This document shows positions 45,612 through 54,338 of a stretch of DNA of 64,000 nucleotides, one piece after another (within the stretch, counting starts at the first letter, position 1; every line of letters begins with the position of its first letter). The notes below the pieces were generated by a model that did no database searches, was not told the DNA's origin, and saw only the letters and a list, made by a program, of their open reading frames with translations. The position numbers and the translations under genes are program-made. Origin of the DNA: Flavobacteriaceae bacterium (GTDB taxonomy: Bacteria; Bacteroidota; Bacteroidia; Flavobacteriales; Flavobacteriaceae); NCBI GenBank assembly GCA_028284005.1, contig JANQSO010000007.1, forward strand, positions 310,001 through 374,000, given 5' to 3'.

Positions 45612-46397
45612 ATGAATTTAGACCTAAAAAATAAAAATGCATTGATCTGTGGCAGTACTGCCGGTATCGGAAAAGCTTCGGCAATACAATTAGCAGAGAT
45701 GGGAGCAACTGTCACACTTGTTGCCAGAGATGAAGAAAAATTAAAAAAAACACTATTGGAGTTGCCTTTTCAGGAGGGCCAAAAACATAATTATCTGGTA
45801 GCAGACTTCAGTGACCCCGAATTACTTCGTAAAAAAGTGAACAAGGCAGTTGAAAACAAAACCTTCCATATTTTGCTGAACAATACCGGTGGCCCAAAAG
45901 GAGGCGCTATATTTTCAGCAGATGTTTCGGAATTCGCAAATGCTTTTTCTCAGCATTTGGTTTGCAATCAGATCTTGGTCCAAGCAGTGGTTCCGGGAAT
46001 GAAAAATGCTGATTTCGGAAGGATCATCAACATTATTTCCACTTCAGTAAAACAACCTATTGATGGTTTGGGAGTAAGTAATACCATTCGGGGTGCAGTA
46101 GCAAACTGGAGTAAGACACTGGCAAACGAACTGGGGCAATTTGGAATAACCGTGAACAATGTCCTTCCCGGCTTTACAGCAACAGACCGCCTGGATGATA
46201 TTGTTGCCAACGCCGCTAAGAAATTGAATAAAACCGAAGCAGAAGCCAGTGCATTTATGAAAAATCTGGTTCCTGCCAAACGTTTTGCACAGCCGGGAGA
46301 AGTTGCAAATGCAGTTGCATTTCTAGCCAGTGAAGCAGCAAGTTACATTAATGGAATAAACCTTCCGGTAGATGGCGGGCGTACAAAATCTTTGTAA
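45612..46397 (+). CDS. Short-chain dehydrogenase/reductase in the kynurenine operon
   Basis: A 261-residue SDR with the cofactor motif GSTAGIGKA and NNTGG (an NNAG variant). The catalytic Ser lies in NIISTSVKQ; at the position expected for the catalytic Tyr the sequence reads GLGVSNTIRGAV, with no YxxxK visible, so the normal Tyr-Lys pair seems to be missing. Role in the pathway is unknown. The gene is in line with the operon (15 bp after the dehydrogenase, 9 bp before the decarboxylase). Confidence 0.83.
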   Translation: MNLDLKNKNALICGSTAGIGKASAIQLAEMGATVTLVARDEEKLKKTLLELPFQEGQKHNYLVADFSDPELLRKKVNKAVENKTFHILLNNTGGPKGGAIFSADVSEFANAFSQHLVCNQILVQAVVPGMKNADFGRIINIISTSVKQPIDGLGVSNTIRGAVANWSKTLANELGQFGITVNNVLPGFTATDRLDDIVANAAKKLNKTEAEASAFMKNLVPAKRFAQPGEVANAVAFLASEAASYINGINLPVDGGRTKSL

Positions 46398-46406
46398 CTT
46401 TAGGCT

Positions 46407-47489
46407 ATGAAACGAAAACTTCGCATAAACGGTCATTCACATTTACTTCCTTACCCGGAGGAGATTCCTCAATTTATGAAAGACAAAGGAATCTTCTGGG
46501 TAGATAAAGACCGCAAGTTTATGCTTCAAAAAGATTGGAGCCGCCCTGTGACCGATTCCAGTTTTTTCCTCAATGAAAAACTGGAATGGATGGAACGCTA
46601 CAAGATAGACCATGCGGTAGTTTTAAATTTGTCACAATTATATGGAAACGGACTGCGTGTGGAAGAAATGAAACAAGCCCTCCGGTTCCAGAACGATTTC
46701 AATGCACGTGTACAACATGACAATCCATCAAAATTTACTTGTGGCTTTGTTGTACATCCGGGTTTTGTCCGTGGTGCTCTATGGGAAATTGAACGGTGTG
46801 TTGAAGAATTGGGGCTTCAGTTATTGTGCCTGCCAACACACTATATGGACACTATAGGTACGTGGCGCTGTATTTTTGATGAAGAGAATGAGCCTATTTT
46901 TGAACTTGCAAGCAAATACAATCTGGCAGTGGAAATTCATCCTTATGACGGAGAAAAATTTATAAAACTGGAAAATACGGCCTGGCGTTTTCACCTTATA
47001 TGGATGCTGGCACAATGTGCAGACGCATACCATTTTCTCACACTGAACGGCTATGCGGATAAATTTCCGAATATGCGTACCTGTTTTGCCCATGGAGGAC
47101 AATTAGCGCAGATAAACCTGGGGAGGCGCATTCAAGGTTTTGATGGCCGTCCGGACCTTTTTGAAGGAAAAGAACATCCACGAAAATCTGTGGCGCATAA
47201 AAATATATTCTTTGACACATTGGTACATGATACCGGATCTTTAAAGTTGGTTGTAGAAAATCAAACCTCAAAACAAGTCGTCATGGGATTAGATGACCCC
47301 TATCCGTTAGGTGAAATGGAAAGTGAATCTCAGTCATCATATCCAGGAAAGATCTTAGACCTTGCCATGGAGCGAAACATTTTGACGAAAGAAGAATGTG
47401 ATGCTATTTGGGAAGATAATGTGATACAATGGCTATGTGGTGATAATGAAGAAGCCAAACAGAAATTGATCAAACGAATACTTAGCTAA
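46407..47489 (+). CDS. Amidohydrolase, probable 2-amino-3-carboxymuconate-6-semialdehyde decarboxylase
   Basis: A 360-residue amidohydrolase-superfamily decarboxylase. The zinc ligands are visible as His10 and His12 (NGHSH), His178 (EIHPY), the catalytic His229 (CFAHGG) and Asp296 in MGLDDPYPLGE, which closely matches the ACMSD motif. ACMSD removes CO2 from ACMS, steering carbon away from quinolinate and NAD. It sits at the end of the enzyme part of the kynurenine operon (NbaD analogue). Confidence 0.87.
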   Translation: MKRKLRINGHSHLLPYPEEIPQFMKDKGIFWVDKDRKFMLQKDWSRPVTDSSFFLNEKLEWMERYKIDHAVVLNLSQLYGNGLRVEEMKQALRFQNDFNARVQHDNPSKFTCGFVVHPGFVRGALWEIERCVEELGLQLLCLPTHYMDTIGTWRCIFDEENEPIFELASKYNLAVEIHPYDGEKFIKLENTAWRFHLIWMLAQCADAYHFLTLNGYADKFPNMRTCFAHGGQLAQINLGRRIQGFDGRPDLFEGKEHPRKSVAHKNIFFDTLVHDTGSLKLVVENQTSKQVVMGLDDPYPLGEMESESQSSYPGKILDLAMERNILTKEECDAIWEDNVIQWLCGDNEEAKQKLIKRILS

Positions 47490-47490
47490 A

Positions 47491-48630
47491 ATGACTGAAG
47501 TTGCTAAGTTCTATATCTTATCACATATTTTCATTTCTTTCATTGGAGCCGTACTACTATTGGCCATATGGTATCATATAAGAAATCGATTTAAGCAACT
47601 TCTGGAAGAAAATGACTCTCAGAAACGCGTTGATAAAGGTTTATTATATCTAAGTTTTGCTATGTTTATCTGGGTAATTGCCGGATGTTGGACCTATACC
47701 GGAACTTCTTTTTCCTTTACAGATTCTCAAGGTTTTCAATTAGGTTTAAGTTTACTTTCAATAGTAAACAATATGTTTTTACTATTAGCCCTTTTCTATT
47801 TTTATTATGCTCCAAAATTTATTTATAACAACGAAAAGAACATCAAGAAAATAGTAGTTGTAATTATAGTTACTTCGTTATTGACTTTTATTATCACACC
47901 CCTTTTAGGAGAAAACAATGTTATTTACAATATAAAAATAAGCAACATTCCTGAGTTGGTTTTATCCGGCTTCCTGTGTTATCTGTTAGGAATCTCATTT
48001 TATAGAACCTTTGCCTTTAGAGGCCTAAAAATAATTGGGATTATCTCGGTTTTGGTTATTGTACTTACATTTATTTCGCAACTTTCGGAAGTATTTTTAA
48101 ACTTTGGAGACGACTTTACCAATAATTTTATTAGGATTTGCGCAAAGACATCTTTGATCTCTATCTTTCTGGTTCTGGCTACAACCTGGGTTATTAGATT
48201 GGCTGGTATGCCTAAGCCCAATGAAATGTCAGTTTCCTTTTTGGATTGGAGTTTGATCAAAATAAACATCCCTGCCAAAGGTATTTTTGACCAAACTATA
48301 GATTTTGGATCTAAAACCACTCAATACAAAAACTTATTGAAACTTGCTATTCGCCGTAAGTTTGGAGAAGGAATTTCGCAAAGCATTCTAGTGAATTTGG
48401 GTGGAGAAATTAAGAATCAGACCTACTTAACCCGGATCATTGAAAATATGAATGATATTCTGAGTCTGGACGATTCTCAAAAACTGGAACGAAGAGATCT
48501 TTTTACTTTCATTGGAGAAAGCAGATACCGCTTAAGAATAATCCCGGAAAACATTACCATTGATAAGAATTTATTGGAAGAATTCTCCGAAAACATTGAT
48601 AATGAAGAATATATGTCTATTTGTAATTAA
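47491..48630 (+). CDS. Uncharacterised multi-pass membrane protein with cytoplasmic domain
   Basis: A 379-residue protein with about seven hydrophobic helices in residues 1-235 (the arrangement resembles 7TM sensor proteins) and a soluble C-terminal domain of about 140 residues (FDQTIDFGSK to the end). The C-terminal domain matches no family I know. It begins one base after the decarboxylase stop, so it belongs to the kynurenine operon transcript. It might be a sensor or a transport accessory; neither can be shown. Confidence 0.7.
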   Translation: MTEVAKFYILSHIFISFIGAVLLLAIWYHIRNRFKQLLEENDSQKRVDKGLLYLSFAMFIWVIAGCWTYTGTSFSFTDSQGFQLGLSLLSIVNNMFLLLALFYFYYAPKFIYNNEKNIKKIVVVIIVTSLLTFIITPLLGENNVIYNIKISNIPELVLSGFLCYLLGISFYRTFAFRGLKIIGIISVLVIVLTFISQLSEVFLNFGDDFTNNFIRICAKTSLISIFLVLATTWVIRLAGMPKPNEMSVSFLDWSLIKINIPAKGIFDQTIDFGSKTTQYKNLLKLAIRRKFGEGISQSILVNLGGEIKNQTYLTRIIENMNDILSLDDSQKLERRDLFTFIGESRYRLRIIPENITIDKNLLEEFSENIDNEEYMSICN

Positions 48631-48742
48631 TTGTTACTACAAAAACAAATAGTCACTTTATGTTATTTTTTGTTATAATTTAAAACAGAGGTTCTACAAC
48701 TCATCTCGCTCACATACCTTGCTCAAAAAAGTTTATATACTT

Positions 48743-50299
48743 ATGAGCATATCAAATTCTAAAACTCCGTCATCAGAAATTTTTGGACATCCTAAGGGAC
48801 TACTTTATCTATTCTTTGCCGAACTGTGGGAGCGTTTTTCCTTTTATGGAATGCGCGCACTGTTGGTGCTTTATATGACTAAGCATCTCTTATTTGATGA
48901 TGATATGGCATTTGGTGTTTATGCCGCATATATGTCGTTGGTATATGTAACACCTATAATTGGAGGCATACTGGCAGATAAGGTTCTTGGGTTTAGAAAA
49001 GCGATTCTTCTGGGGGGCGTTCTAATGGCACTGGGCCATTTTTTTCTAACGATAGAACTACCTGTATTTTTTTATGGCTCTTTGGCCCTGATCATAGTTG
49101 GAAACGGTTTTTTTAAACCTAATATTTCATCGTTTGTAGGTGAATTGTACAAACAAGGGGATTCCAGAAGGGATTCCGGTTTTACCATTTTTTATTTGGG
49201 AATAAATCTTGGAGCAGCTATTGCTCCTTTAGTTTGTGCATGGTTTGCTGAAACTTATGGATGGCACTATGGTTTTGTTTTAGCGGGAATTGGTATGTTA
49301 ATAGGACTCATTGTATTTAAAAAGGGGTTAAAAAGCAATGTATTTGAAGCAAAGGGACTCGTCCCAAATTCTGAATTATATCATCAAAAAACGATCGGAT
49401 TAAATAAAGGGCAACTTGCAATACTTGGATCATTTTTAGCGGTCCCGGTTTTCGCGACAATTGTAAGGTTCAACGAATTTGAGCACTACCTTGTGTGGAT
49501 CGTTTCCACCTTTTTAATTGGATACATAGTCTATGTTTTCACAAAGGTAAGTTCAATTGAAAAGAAACGCCTATTAGTTGCTGTTTACTTCACTGTTCTG
49601 TACACTTTATTTTCTGCCATATTCGAACAGGCCGGCAGTTCGCTAACTTTATTTGCAGACAGAAATGTGAACCTGGTGGGAATGGACGCAGCAGGAACCA
49701 ATAGTATCAATGCAGGGTTTATCATTTTACTCGCGGTCCCATTTTCAATGCTATGGACATTCTTAAGTAAGAAAAAAAAGAACCCAAATTCTGCTATTAA
49801 ATTTGGTTTAGGCTTACTTTTTTTGGGGTTAGGGTTCATTATTTTCGCTTTATCCGCCCATAGTGTGGATTCATTCGCAAGGACATCTATGCTATATTTG
49901 GTGCTTGGGTATTTGGTGCTCACGATCGGGGAATTGTTCTTATCTCCTATTGGGCTTTCCAAAATGACCGAGCTATCACCTTTAAAATATGTTGCTTTTA
50001 TTATGGGAGTATGGTTTTCGGCAAACTTTTATGGCCACTTCTTTGCGGGTAAAATAGCGAAGTTAACAACCGTTTCTAATGGAGAGGCCAATATCTTTTC
50101 AAGTGGGGTTTTTGGAGATATTGTAACATTTATTACCGGTTTAACACCAGATATTGCTACTCACAGTAGTGAATCGTTTCAGCAGTTATTTTCATATGTT
50201 TCTGTATATGCAAGTTTTGGAGTAATAAGTTTAATTGTAGGTATATTTGCAATGCTTATTTCACCGGTTATAAAAAAGTTGATGGCCGGTATCCATTAA
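48743..50299 (+). CDS. Proton-dependent oligopeptide transporter (POT/PTR2)
   Basis: A 518-residue, roughly 14-helix POT-family peptide:H+ symporter. The signature ExxER is seen in FFAELWERFSFYGM of helix 1, followed by the FYLGINLGA motif. Bacterial POTs import di- and tripeptides. I chose the ATG at 48743; the open frame extends to an in-frame TTG at 48719. An O-methyltransferase gene follows 10 bp later on the same strand. Confidence 0.9.
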   Translation: MSISNSKTPSSEIFGHPKGLLYLFFAELWERFSFYGMRALLVLYMTKHLLFDDDMAFGVYAAYMSLVYVTPIIGGILADKVLGFRKAILLGGVLMALGHFFLTIELPVFFYGSLALIIVGNGFFKPNISSFVGELYKQGDSRRDSGFTIFYLGINLGAAIAPLVCAWFAETYGWHYGFVLAGIGMLIGLIVFKKGLKSNVFEAKGLVPNSELYHQKTIGLNKGQLAILGSFLAVPVFATIVRFNEFEHYLVWIVSTFLIGYIVYVFTKVSSIEKKRLLVAVYFTVLYTLFSAIFEQAGSSLTLFADRNVNLVGMDAAGTNSINAGFIILLAVPFSMLWTFLSKKKKNPNSAIKFGLGLLFLGLGFIIFALSAHSVDSFARTSMLYLVLGYLVLTIGELFLSPIGLSKMTELSPLKYVAFIMGVWFSANFYGHFFAGKIAKLTTVSNGEANIFSSGVFGDIVTFITGLTPDIATHSSESFQQLFSYVSVYASFGVISLIVGIFAMLISPVIKKLMAGIH

Positions 50300-50309
50300 C
50301 ATAAACTAT

Positions 50310-50951
50310 ATGAATTTTATTTCAGATAAATTAGATGACTACGTCGTCGCTCACTCACAGCCCGAACCTGAACTATTACAGGAATTAAATAGAGAGACCT
50401 GGCAAAAGGTCCTGGCTCCTCGTATGTTAAGTGGCCATTTCCAGGGAAGAGTACTAAGTATGATCTCTAAACTGATCCGGCCAAGATACATTCTGGAAAT
50501 AGGAACCTATACAGGATATTCGGCTTTATGCCTGGCTGAAGGAATGAATCCTGAAGGAGAGTTGCACACCATAGATATTAATGAAGAATTACACGACCTG
50601 CAACGAAAGTATTTTGATAGATCCGGACATGGTTCACAGATTTTCCAACATACCGGAAACGCACTGGAGATTATCCCAACATTGAATATTCATTTTGACC
50701 TGGTATTTATAGATGCAGATAAAAATAATTATCCTAACTATCTGGAAATGATCCTTCCCAAATTATCAAAAGGAGCGGTAATCTTGAGTGATAATGTTCT
50801 GTGGAGTGGTAAAGTATTAGAACCTGTTAACAAAGAGGATGAAGACACCAGGGCTTTGGTTATTTATAATAAATTGCTCAACGAACACCCCAAGTTAGAA
50901 ACAGTTTTGCTCCCTATAAGAGACGGATTGACAATTTCCAGAGTAAAATAG
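50310..50951 (+). CDS. O-methyltransferase (COMT-like)
   Basis: A 213-residue SAM-dependent O-methyltransferase of the CCoAMT/COMT family. Motif I ILEIGTYTGYSALCLAEG, acidic strand-2 residue in ELHTIDINEE, and the metal-binding DLVFIDADKNNY and DNVLWSGKV are present. It likely methylates a catechol-type hydroxyl, with Mg2+. Whether it acts on an aromatic linked to the nearby kynurenine genes is unknown. It ends against the convergent response regulator. Confidence 0.88.
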   Translation: MNFISDKLDDYVVAHSQPEPELLQELNRETWQKVLAPRMLSGHFQGRVLSMISKLIRPRYILEIGTYTGYSALCLAEGMNPEGELHTIDINEELHDLQRKYFDRSGHGSQIFQHTGNALEIIPTLNIHFDLVFIDADKNNYPNYLEMILPKLSKGAVILSDNVLWSGKVLEPVNKEDEDTRALVIYNKLLNEHPKLETVLLPIRDGLTISRVK

Positions 50952-51590
50952 CTAAGGAACAAAGATCTTATTCTTTATGGCGTAAATAACCAACCCGGTT
51001 CTGTTTCTTAAATTCAATTTTTCAAACAATACGTTTCTGTACCCTTCAATAGTCTTATAGCTTAGACACATATCGTCTGCAATTTCCTTATATGTTTTTT
51101 CAGTACAGGCGTGTTTTATAAATTCAATTTCACGTTCTTTTAAAGAAGAAACACTTGTTTCCTTCTGCGCTAAGGAGCCTACCAAAATTTTAGCTACTGT
51201 GTTTGTATGATAGTACCCTTTTTTAAGAACTTCTAACAACGCATTCTCGAGTTCGGTCTTTTTAACATCTTTCATTAAATACCCCTTTGCACCGGCACGA
51301 AGCATTTTTAGGATTGTGTTTTCATCTTCTTCGATGGAAAGTGCCAATACATTTACTTGAGGAAAATGCTGTCGTAAATGGTCGGTCGTTTCAATACCAT
51401 TTAGAATTGGCATATTAACGTCCATTAATACAATATCGGGTATGTTCCTTGGGTTTTTAAATTTTTCAATTAATTCCTGTCCATTGTTACACAGGTATAG
51501 TACTCTAAATTGTTCAAAATCCTCGATGAGGCTGCCTATAGCCTGCGAGAGTAAATTATGATCATCTACTACAACAACTGAATACTTCAT
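50952..51590 (-). CDS. LuxR/NarL-type response regulator
   Basis: A 212-residue regulator with an N-terminal receiver (acidic Asp9/Asp10, phospho-acceptor Asp57 in LMDVNMP, and KDV near 104) and a C-terminal LuxR-type helix-turn-helix (LKEREIEFIKHACTEKTYKEIAD, TIEGYR). It pairs with the kinase gene 2 bp upstream. It is expected to control genes when phosphorylated; targets are unknown, though the neighbouring exported genes are candidates (inference). Confidence 0.93.
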   Translation of the reverse strand: MKYSVVVVDDHNLLSQAIGSLIEDFEQFRVLYLCNNGQELIEKFKNPRNIPDIVLMDVNMPILNGIETTDHLRQHFPQVNVLALSIEEDENTILKMLRAGAKGYLMKDVKKTELENALLEVLKKGYYHTNTVAKILVGSLAQKETSVSSLKEREIEFIKHACTEKTYKEIADDMCLSYKTIEGYRNVLFEKLNLRNRTGLVIYAIKNKIFVP

Positions 51591-51592
51591 AA

Positions 51593-52357
51593 TTAATCAA
51601 TTTTATATGAGAGGGAAAATTGAGTGCCTTTATTTTTTTCAGATGTGATCTGTACTTTTGCACCAATTAACTTAGCTCTGTTCTTGATATTACTTAAACC
51701 AATCCCCTTTTTCGTGTTTACTTTGGAAGTATCAAACCCTACTCCGTTATCTTCAGCATTAATTTGCAATACATTATCACTAAAGTCCACATTTACAAAG
51801 AGTTTTGATGCTTTTGAGTGTTTTACCGTATTCGTAAAAAACTCTTGAAGCATCCTAAAGATAATAATCTCTTTCTTATTATCTATAGAGAATGAAGCTT
51901 TAGTATATTCCATGGATGCTTCCAAATATTTTAACCTGTTAAAACGTTCCACTTCTTGTTGCAGAGCCTCCACCAATGAAAGGTTATTTAGTGAACTTGG
52001 ATTAATGAGCTTGGAGAGGCTTCTTAATTCGTTCAAGCTTGTACCAATTGTACTTATAGCTTCTTCTATGGCTTCCGGACTACCTTTCGCGTTCTGCAAT
52101 TGAATTTTTGCCAATGTTAGCAGCTGTCCGATATTATCATGCAGTTCCCAGCTCACATTACGCAAGGTATCTTCCTTAATTTCAATTTGCGTTTCAATTA
52201 TTTCTTCTTTGAACCTACTCTCGGCTTCCTGCTGTTCTTTTACCAATTTATTTTTTCTTTTCTGAAACAAGGCAAAAAGAAGGATAACGGTAAGTGCTAA
52301 AAACAAAGCAATGACCGAAAAAATAATTAGAAACGATTGTACTTCTTTTTCGTCCAT
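51593..52357 (-). CDS. Sensor histidine kinase, HisKA_3 type, with no sensor domain
   Basis: A 254-residue kinase: a single N-terminal membrane helix (about 8-31), a coiled coil, the HisKA_3 dimerisation region with His73 (WELHDNIGQ), and a HATPase domain (DNGVGF, GIGLSNIKNR, GTQFSL). There is no periplasmic sensor of any size, so the signal probably comes from a partner. Its first 31 bp overlap the 3' end of the upstream membrane gene. Confidence 0.92.
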   Translation of the reverse strand: MDEKEVQSFLIIFSVIALFLALTVILLFALFQKRKNKLVKEQQEAESRFKEEIIETQIEIKEDTLRNVSWELHDNIGQLLTLAKIQLQNAKGSPEAIEEAISTIGTSLNELRSLSKLINPSSLNNLSLVEALQQEVERFNRLKYLEASMEYTKASFSIDNKKEIIIFRMLQEFFTNTVKHSKASKLFVNVDFSDNVLQINAEDNGVGFDTSKVNTKKGIGLSNIKNRAKLIGAKVQITSEKNKGTQFSLSYKID

Positions 52358-52968
52358 ATAAATCCAATAATATAACAGCCATATAAAATGATGTTCAGGC
52401 TTAACAGAATCAATAAATAACTTAGACCTCTAAATTTTATATACCCCGATAAAGAGAACAAAGGTATTATTCCCATATAAAAAAGGAGTAGCGCCGTAGA
52501 GATCCAAAAGCTCAGTTTGTATTTTACAATGAGAACTTCGTCGCTATTCAACAATTGATAAAAATGGAATATGGTAAGTACTAATACAAATAAGGCTCCG
52601 GCTATTAGTGTATACATATGGTATTCTAACCAACTTTGGTACACTAAGTTCACAATTGCAATGACTGTGAAAATTATTGAAAAAACAATGACTATGTTTT
52701 TAAATATCTTCCGTTTTAATATGGTATGATACCAATAAAAATAAAAGAGAAAGCTTGTTATCGTAAAAGCATTATACAACCAGATATTCTTAACCTCAAA
52801 GACATATCCTAAAATTGCTCCGGTAACTTCAAGTGCAAAGGTGTACCATAAAAAATACAGGAAAAACTTTTCGGTAGAAAAACTATATTTTTTAAAGTGA
52901 ACTGTTGCAATAATAGCTGCCAAAAGTTCAAGTCCTAAAGGAATTAAAGATAGAGGTTGTATTTCCAT
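52327..52968 (-). CDS. Multi-pass membrane protein partnered with a two-component system
   Basis: A 213-residue hydrophobic protein with about seven helices and short loops, ending in a basic tail (WTKKKYNRF). No named family was recognised. Its 3' end overlaps the start of the histidine kinase by 31 bp, so the two are translationally coupled. As that kinase has no sensor domain of its own, this protein may be the sensory partner (inference). It is downstream of a lipoprotein gene 8 bp away. Confidence 0.72.
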   Translation of the reverse strand: MEIQPLSLIPLGLELLAAIIATVHFKKYSFSTEKFFLYFLWYTFALEVTGAILGYVFEVKNIWLYNAFTITSFLFYFYWYHTILKRKIFKNIVIVFSIIFTVIAIVNLVYQSWLEYHMYTLIAGALFVLVLTIFHFYQLLNSDEVLIVKYKLSFWISTALLLFYMGIIPLFSLSGYIKFRGLSYLLILLSLNIILYGCYIIGFIWTKKKYNRF

Positions 52969-52976
52969 TTAAAATA

Positions 52977-53462
52977 TTAATAACCTATTGGTGGTTGCCC
53001 TCCCTGCGAATAATTTAAGGCTTTAAGCCCATCAATATTTTCGTTTTCGGGCAATACCGGTAAAAATCCTTGTCGCAATGGAGAAGTCTTCTTCCGGGTC
53101 GTTGGTACTAAAAATACAGTAGAATAGCCTGCATCCCTATAATTACTGTTTTTAGGGTATGCTGCAAAATAAACACGCATCCCTAAATTATTGAGGTCTT
53201 GTTTTTTTGCTTCATATTCAACATATTCAATATACTTTTTTAATGAATCCAGTGAGAACCAAAATTCTCTGGTATCATCATACCCGAGAGCATCATTGAT
53301 AACTCTATATCTTGTGACTATATAATCCTCTTCCAGCGTATTAGCCTCATCATAGCTAATTACTTGTTGGGGAGGAGTCACCTGTGGGTCACAAGAAACA
53401 TTGAAAAGAATAAGTAGTACAACTACACAAAATACTAAAGATGATACAATTTTTGATTTCAT
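52977..53462 (-). CDS. Putative lipoprotein
   Basis: A 161-residue protein with a lipoprotein signal (hydrophobic core then lipobox NVSC, Cys25) and a soluble domain without a recognised family, ending in a Gly/Pro-rich tail (GGQPPIGY). It is upstream of and close to the membrane protein and kinase genes on the same strand, so it is probably in the same transcript. Function unknown. Confidence 0.75.
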   Translation of the reverse strand: MKSKIVSSLVFCVVVLLILFNVSCDPQVTPPQQVISYDEANTLEEDYIVTRYRVINDALGYDDTREFWFSLDSLKKYIEYVEYEAKKQDLNNLGMRVYFAAYPKNSNYRDAGYSTVFLVPTTRKKTSPLRQGFLPVLPENENIDGLKALNYSQGGQPPIGY

Positions 53463-53831
53463 AATACACTGGTTTTAAGGTTTGTGTAAAATTAAGTATT
53501 AAATGTTTATAAAAAGAATCTTATATTTCTATAGCAACAAAAATTAATTATAAATAATTGGTTTATAATTAGTTAAACTGTCTACATAAAAAAATAATAA
53601 GGCATTTTCCTTATCTGCATAGGGGTTTTTCCCTTTATTGATTTAGGGTATATCTTATCAAGCTCCGGAATCTACACTAATAAAATAAGGAGGTTTTACA
53701 ATAGCTAAAAACAGCTTTTTAACTCTAGTCTCATTTCACATTGAACCTCATCTTTGTACCAGTTATTTCGAAATGCTGCATCAATTTTTGCATCGATAAA
53801 AAACATTTTTAATCATTTAAAAAGAGCAATT
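53463..53831. other. Intergenic region between two divergent exported-protein units
   Basis: 369 bp of AT-rich sequence with no gene visible. It must hold promoters for the minus-strand lipoprotein unit and the plus-strand T9SS protein. A CATCTTTG (53748-53755) is one mismatch from the -7 consensus and lies 76 nt before the plus-strand ATG. An AGGAGG at about 53688 is not followed by a usable start codon. A small hairpin (AGGG-loop-CCCT) lies near 53620. Confidence 0.4.
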
Positions 53832-54326
53832 ATGAACAAATCAATTTACATCGCACTCTTTGTTTGCCTTACTATGAGTATGGGCTATGCACAGAGTTTA
53901 AGTCAAACGGTGATGGCGAACTCGGGCGAAACCATAACCGGAGCATCAAATACTTTGAGCTTTACCGCAGGAGAAACTATTATAGGTAATATAAGCAGTA
54001 GTTCTTCTTTGGGGCAAGGCTTTTGGTTAGGTGCAATTGTGGAACTGACGCTAAGCAGTGAAGATTTTACTTTTGAAGTAGAGGCCACTGTCTATCCAAA
54101 CCCGGTAACCGACTATCTAAATCTTTATTTTAAAGATATGGCCGGAGAAGATTTTAAGGCTGTTGTGTATGACCTCAACGGAAAGCAGGTATTGCATAAA
54201 GAGTTGCTTAAAAGCTCCGCAAATGAACTACTCAATTTTAGCACATTTAGCTCGGGTGTCTATCTTTTAAAAATTGAACAGAGCACAACTAAAAAATCAA
54301 AAACTTTTAAAATTATCAAACAATAA
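53832..54326 (+). CDS. Small secreted T9SS cargo protein
   Basis: A 164-residue exported protein: a signal peptide (MNKSIYIALFVCLTMSMGYA), a short Ser/Gly/Thr-rich segment (residues 22-70) with the sequence SLGQGFWLG, and a C-terminal T9SS type A sorting domain (VYPNPVTDYLNLYF ... KTFKIIKQ) taking up about half of the protein. Such small QGF-containing proteins are common in Bacteroidota and often precede a larger exported partner. The next gene starts 12 bp later and is probably co-transcribed. Confidence 0.85.
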   Translation: MNKSIYIALFVCLTMSMGYAQSLSQTVMANSGETITGASNTLSFTAGETIIGNISSSSSLGQGFWLGAIVELTLSSEDFTFEVEATVYPNPVTDYLNLYFKDMAGEDFKAVVYDLNGKQVLHKELLKSSANELLNFSTFSSGVYLLKIEQSTTKKSKTFKIIKQ

Positions 54327-54338
54327 AAACCAATTATT

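Noticed and set aside
41025-47489. A dioxygenase hidden in another frame or strand of the kynurenine operon
   Set aside because: No frame of suitable length with a cupin-type metal motif was seen between the genes; gaps are 35 bp or less.
53685-53705. AGGAGG as a ribosome binding site for a small gene
   Set aside because: No ATG, GTG or TTG at a suitable distance opens a frame of meaningful length.
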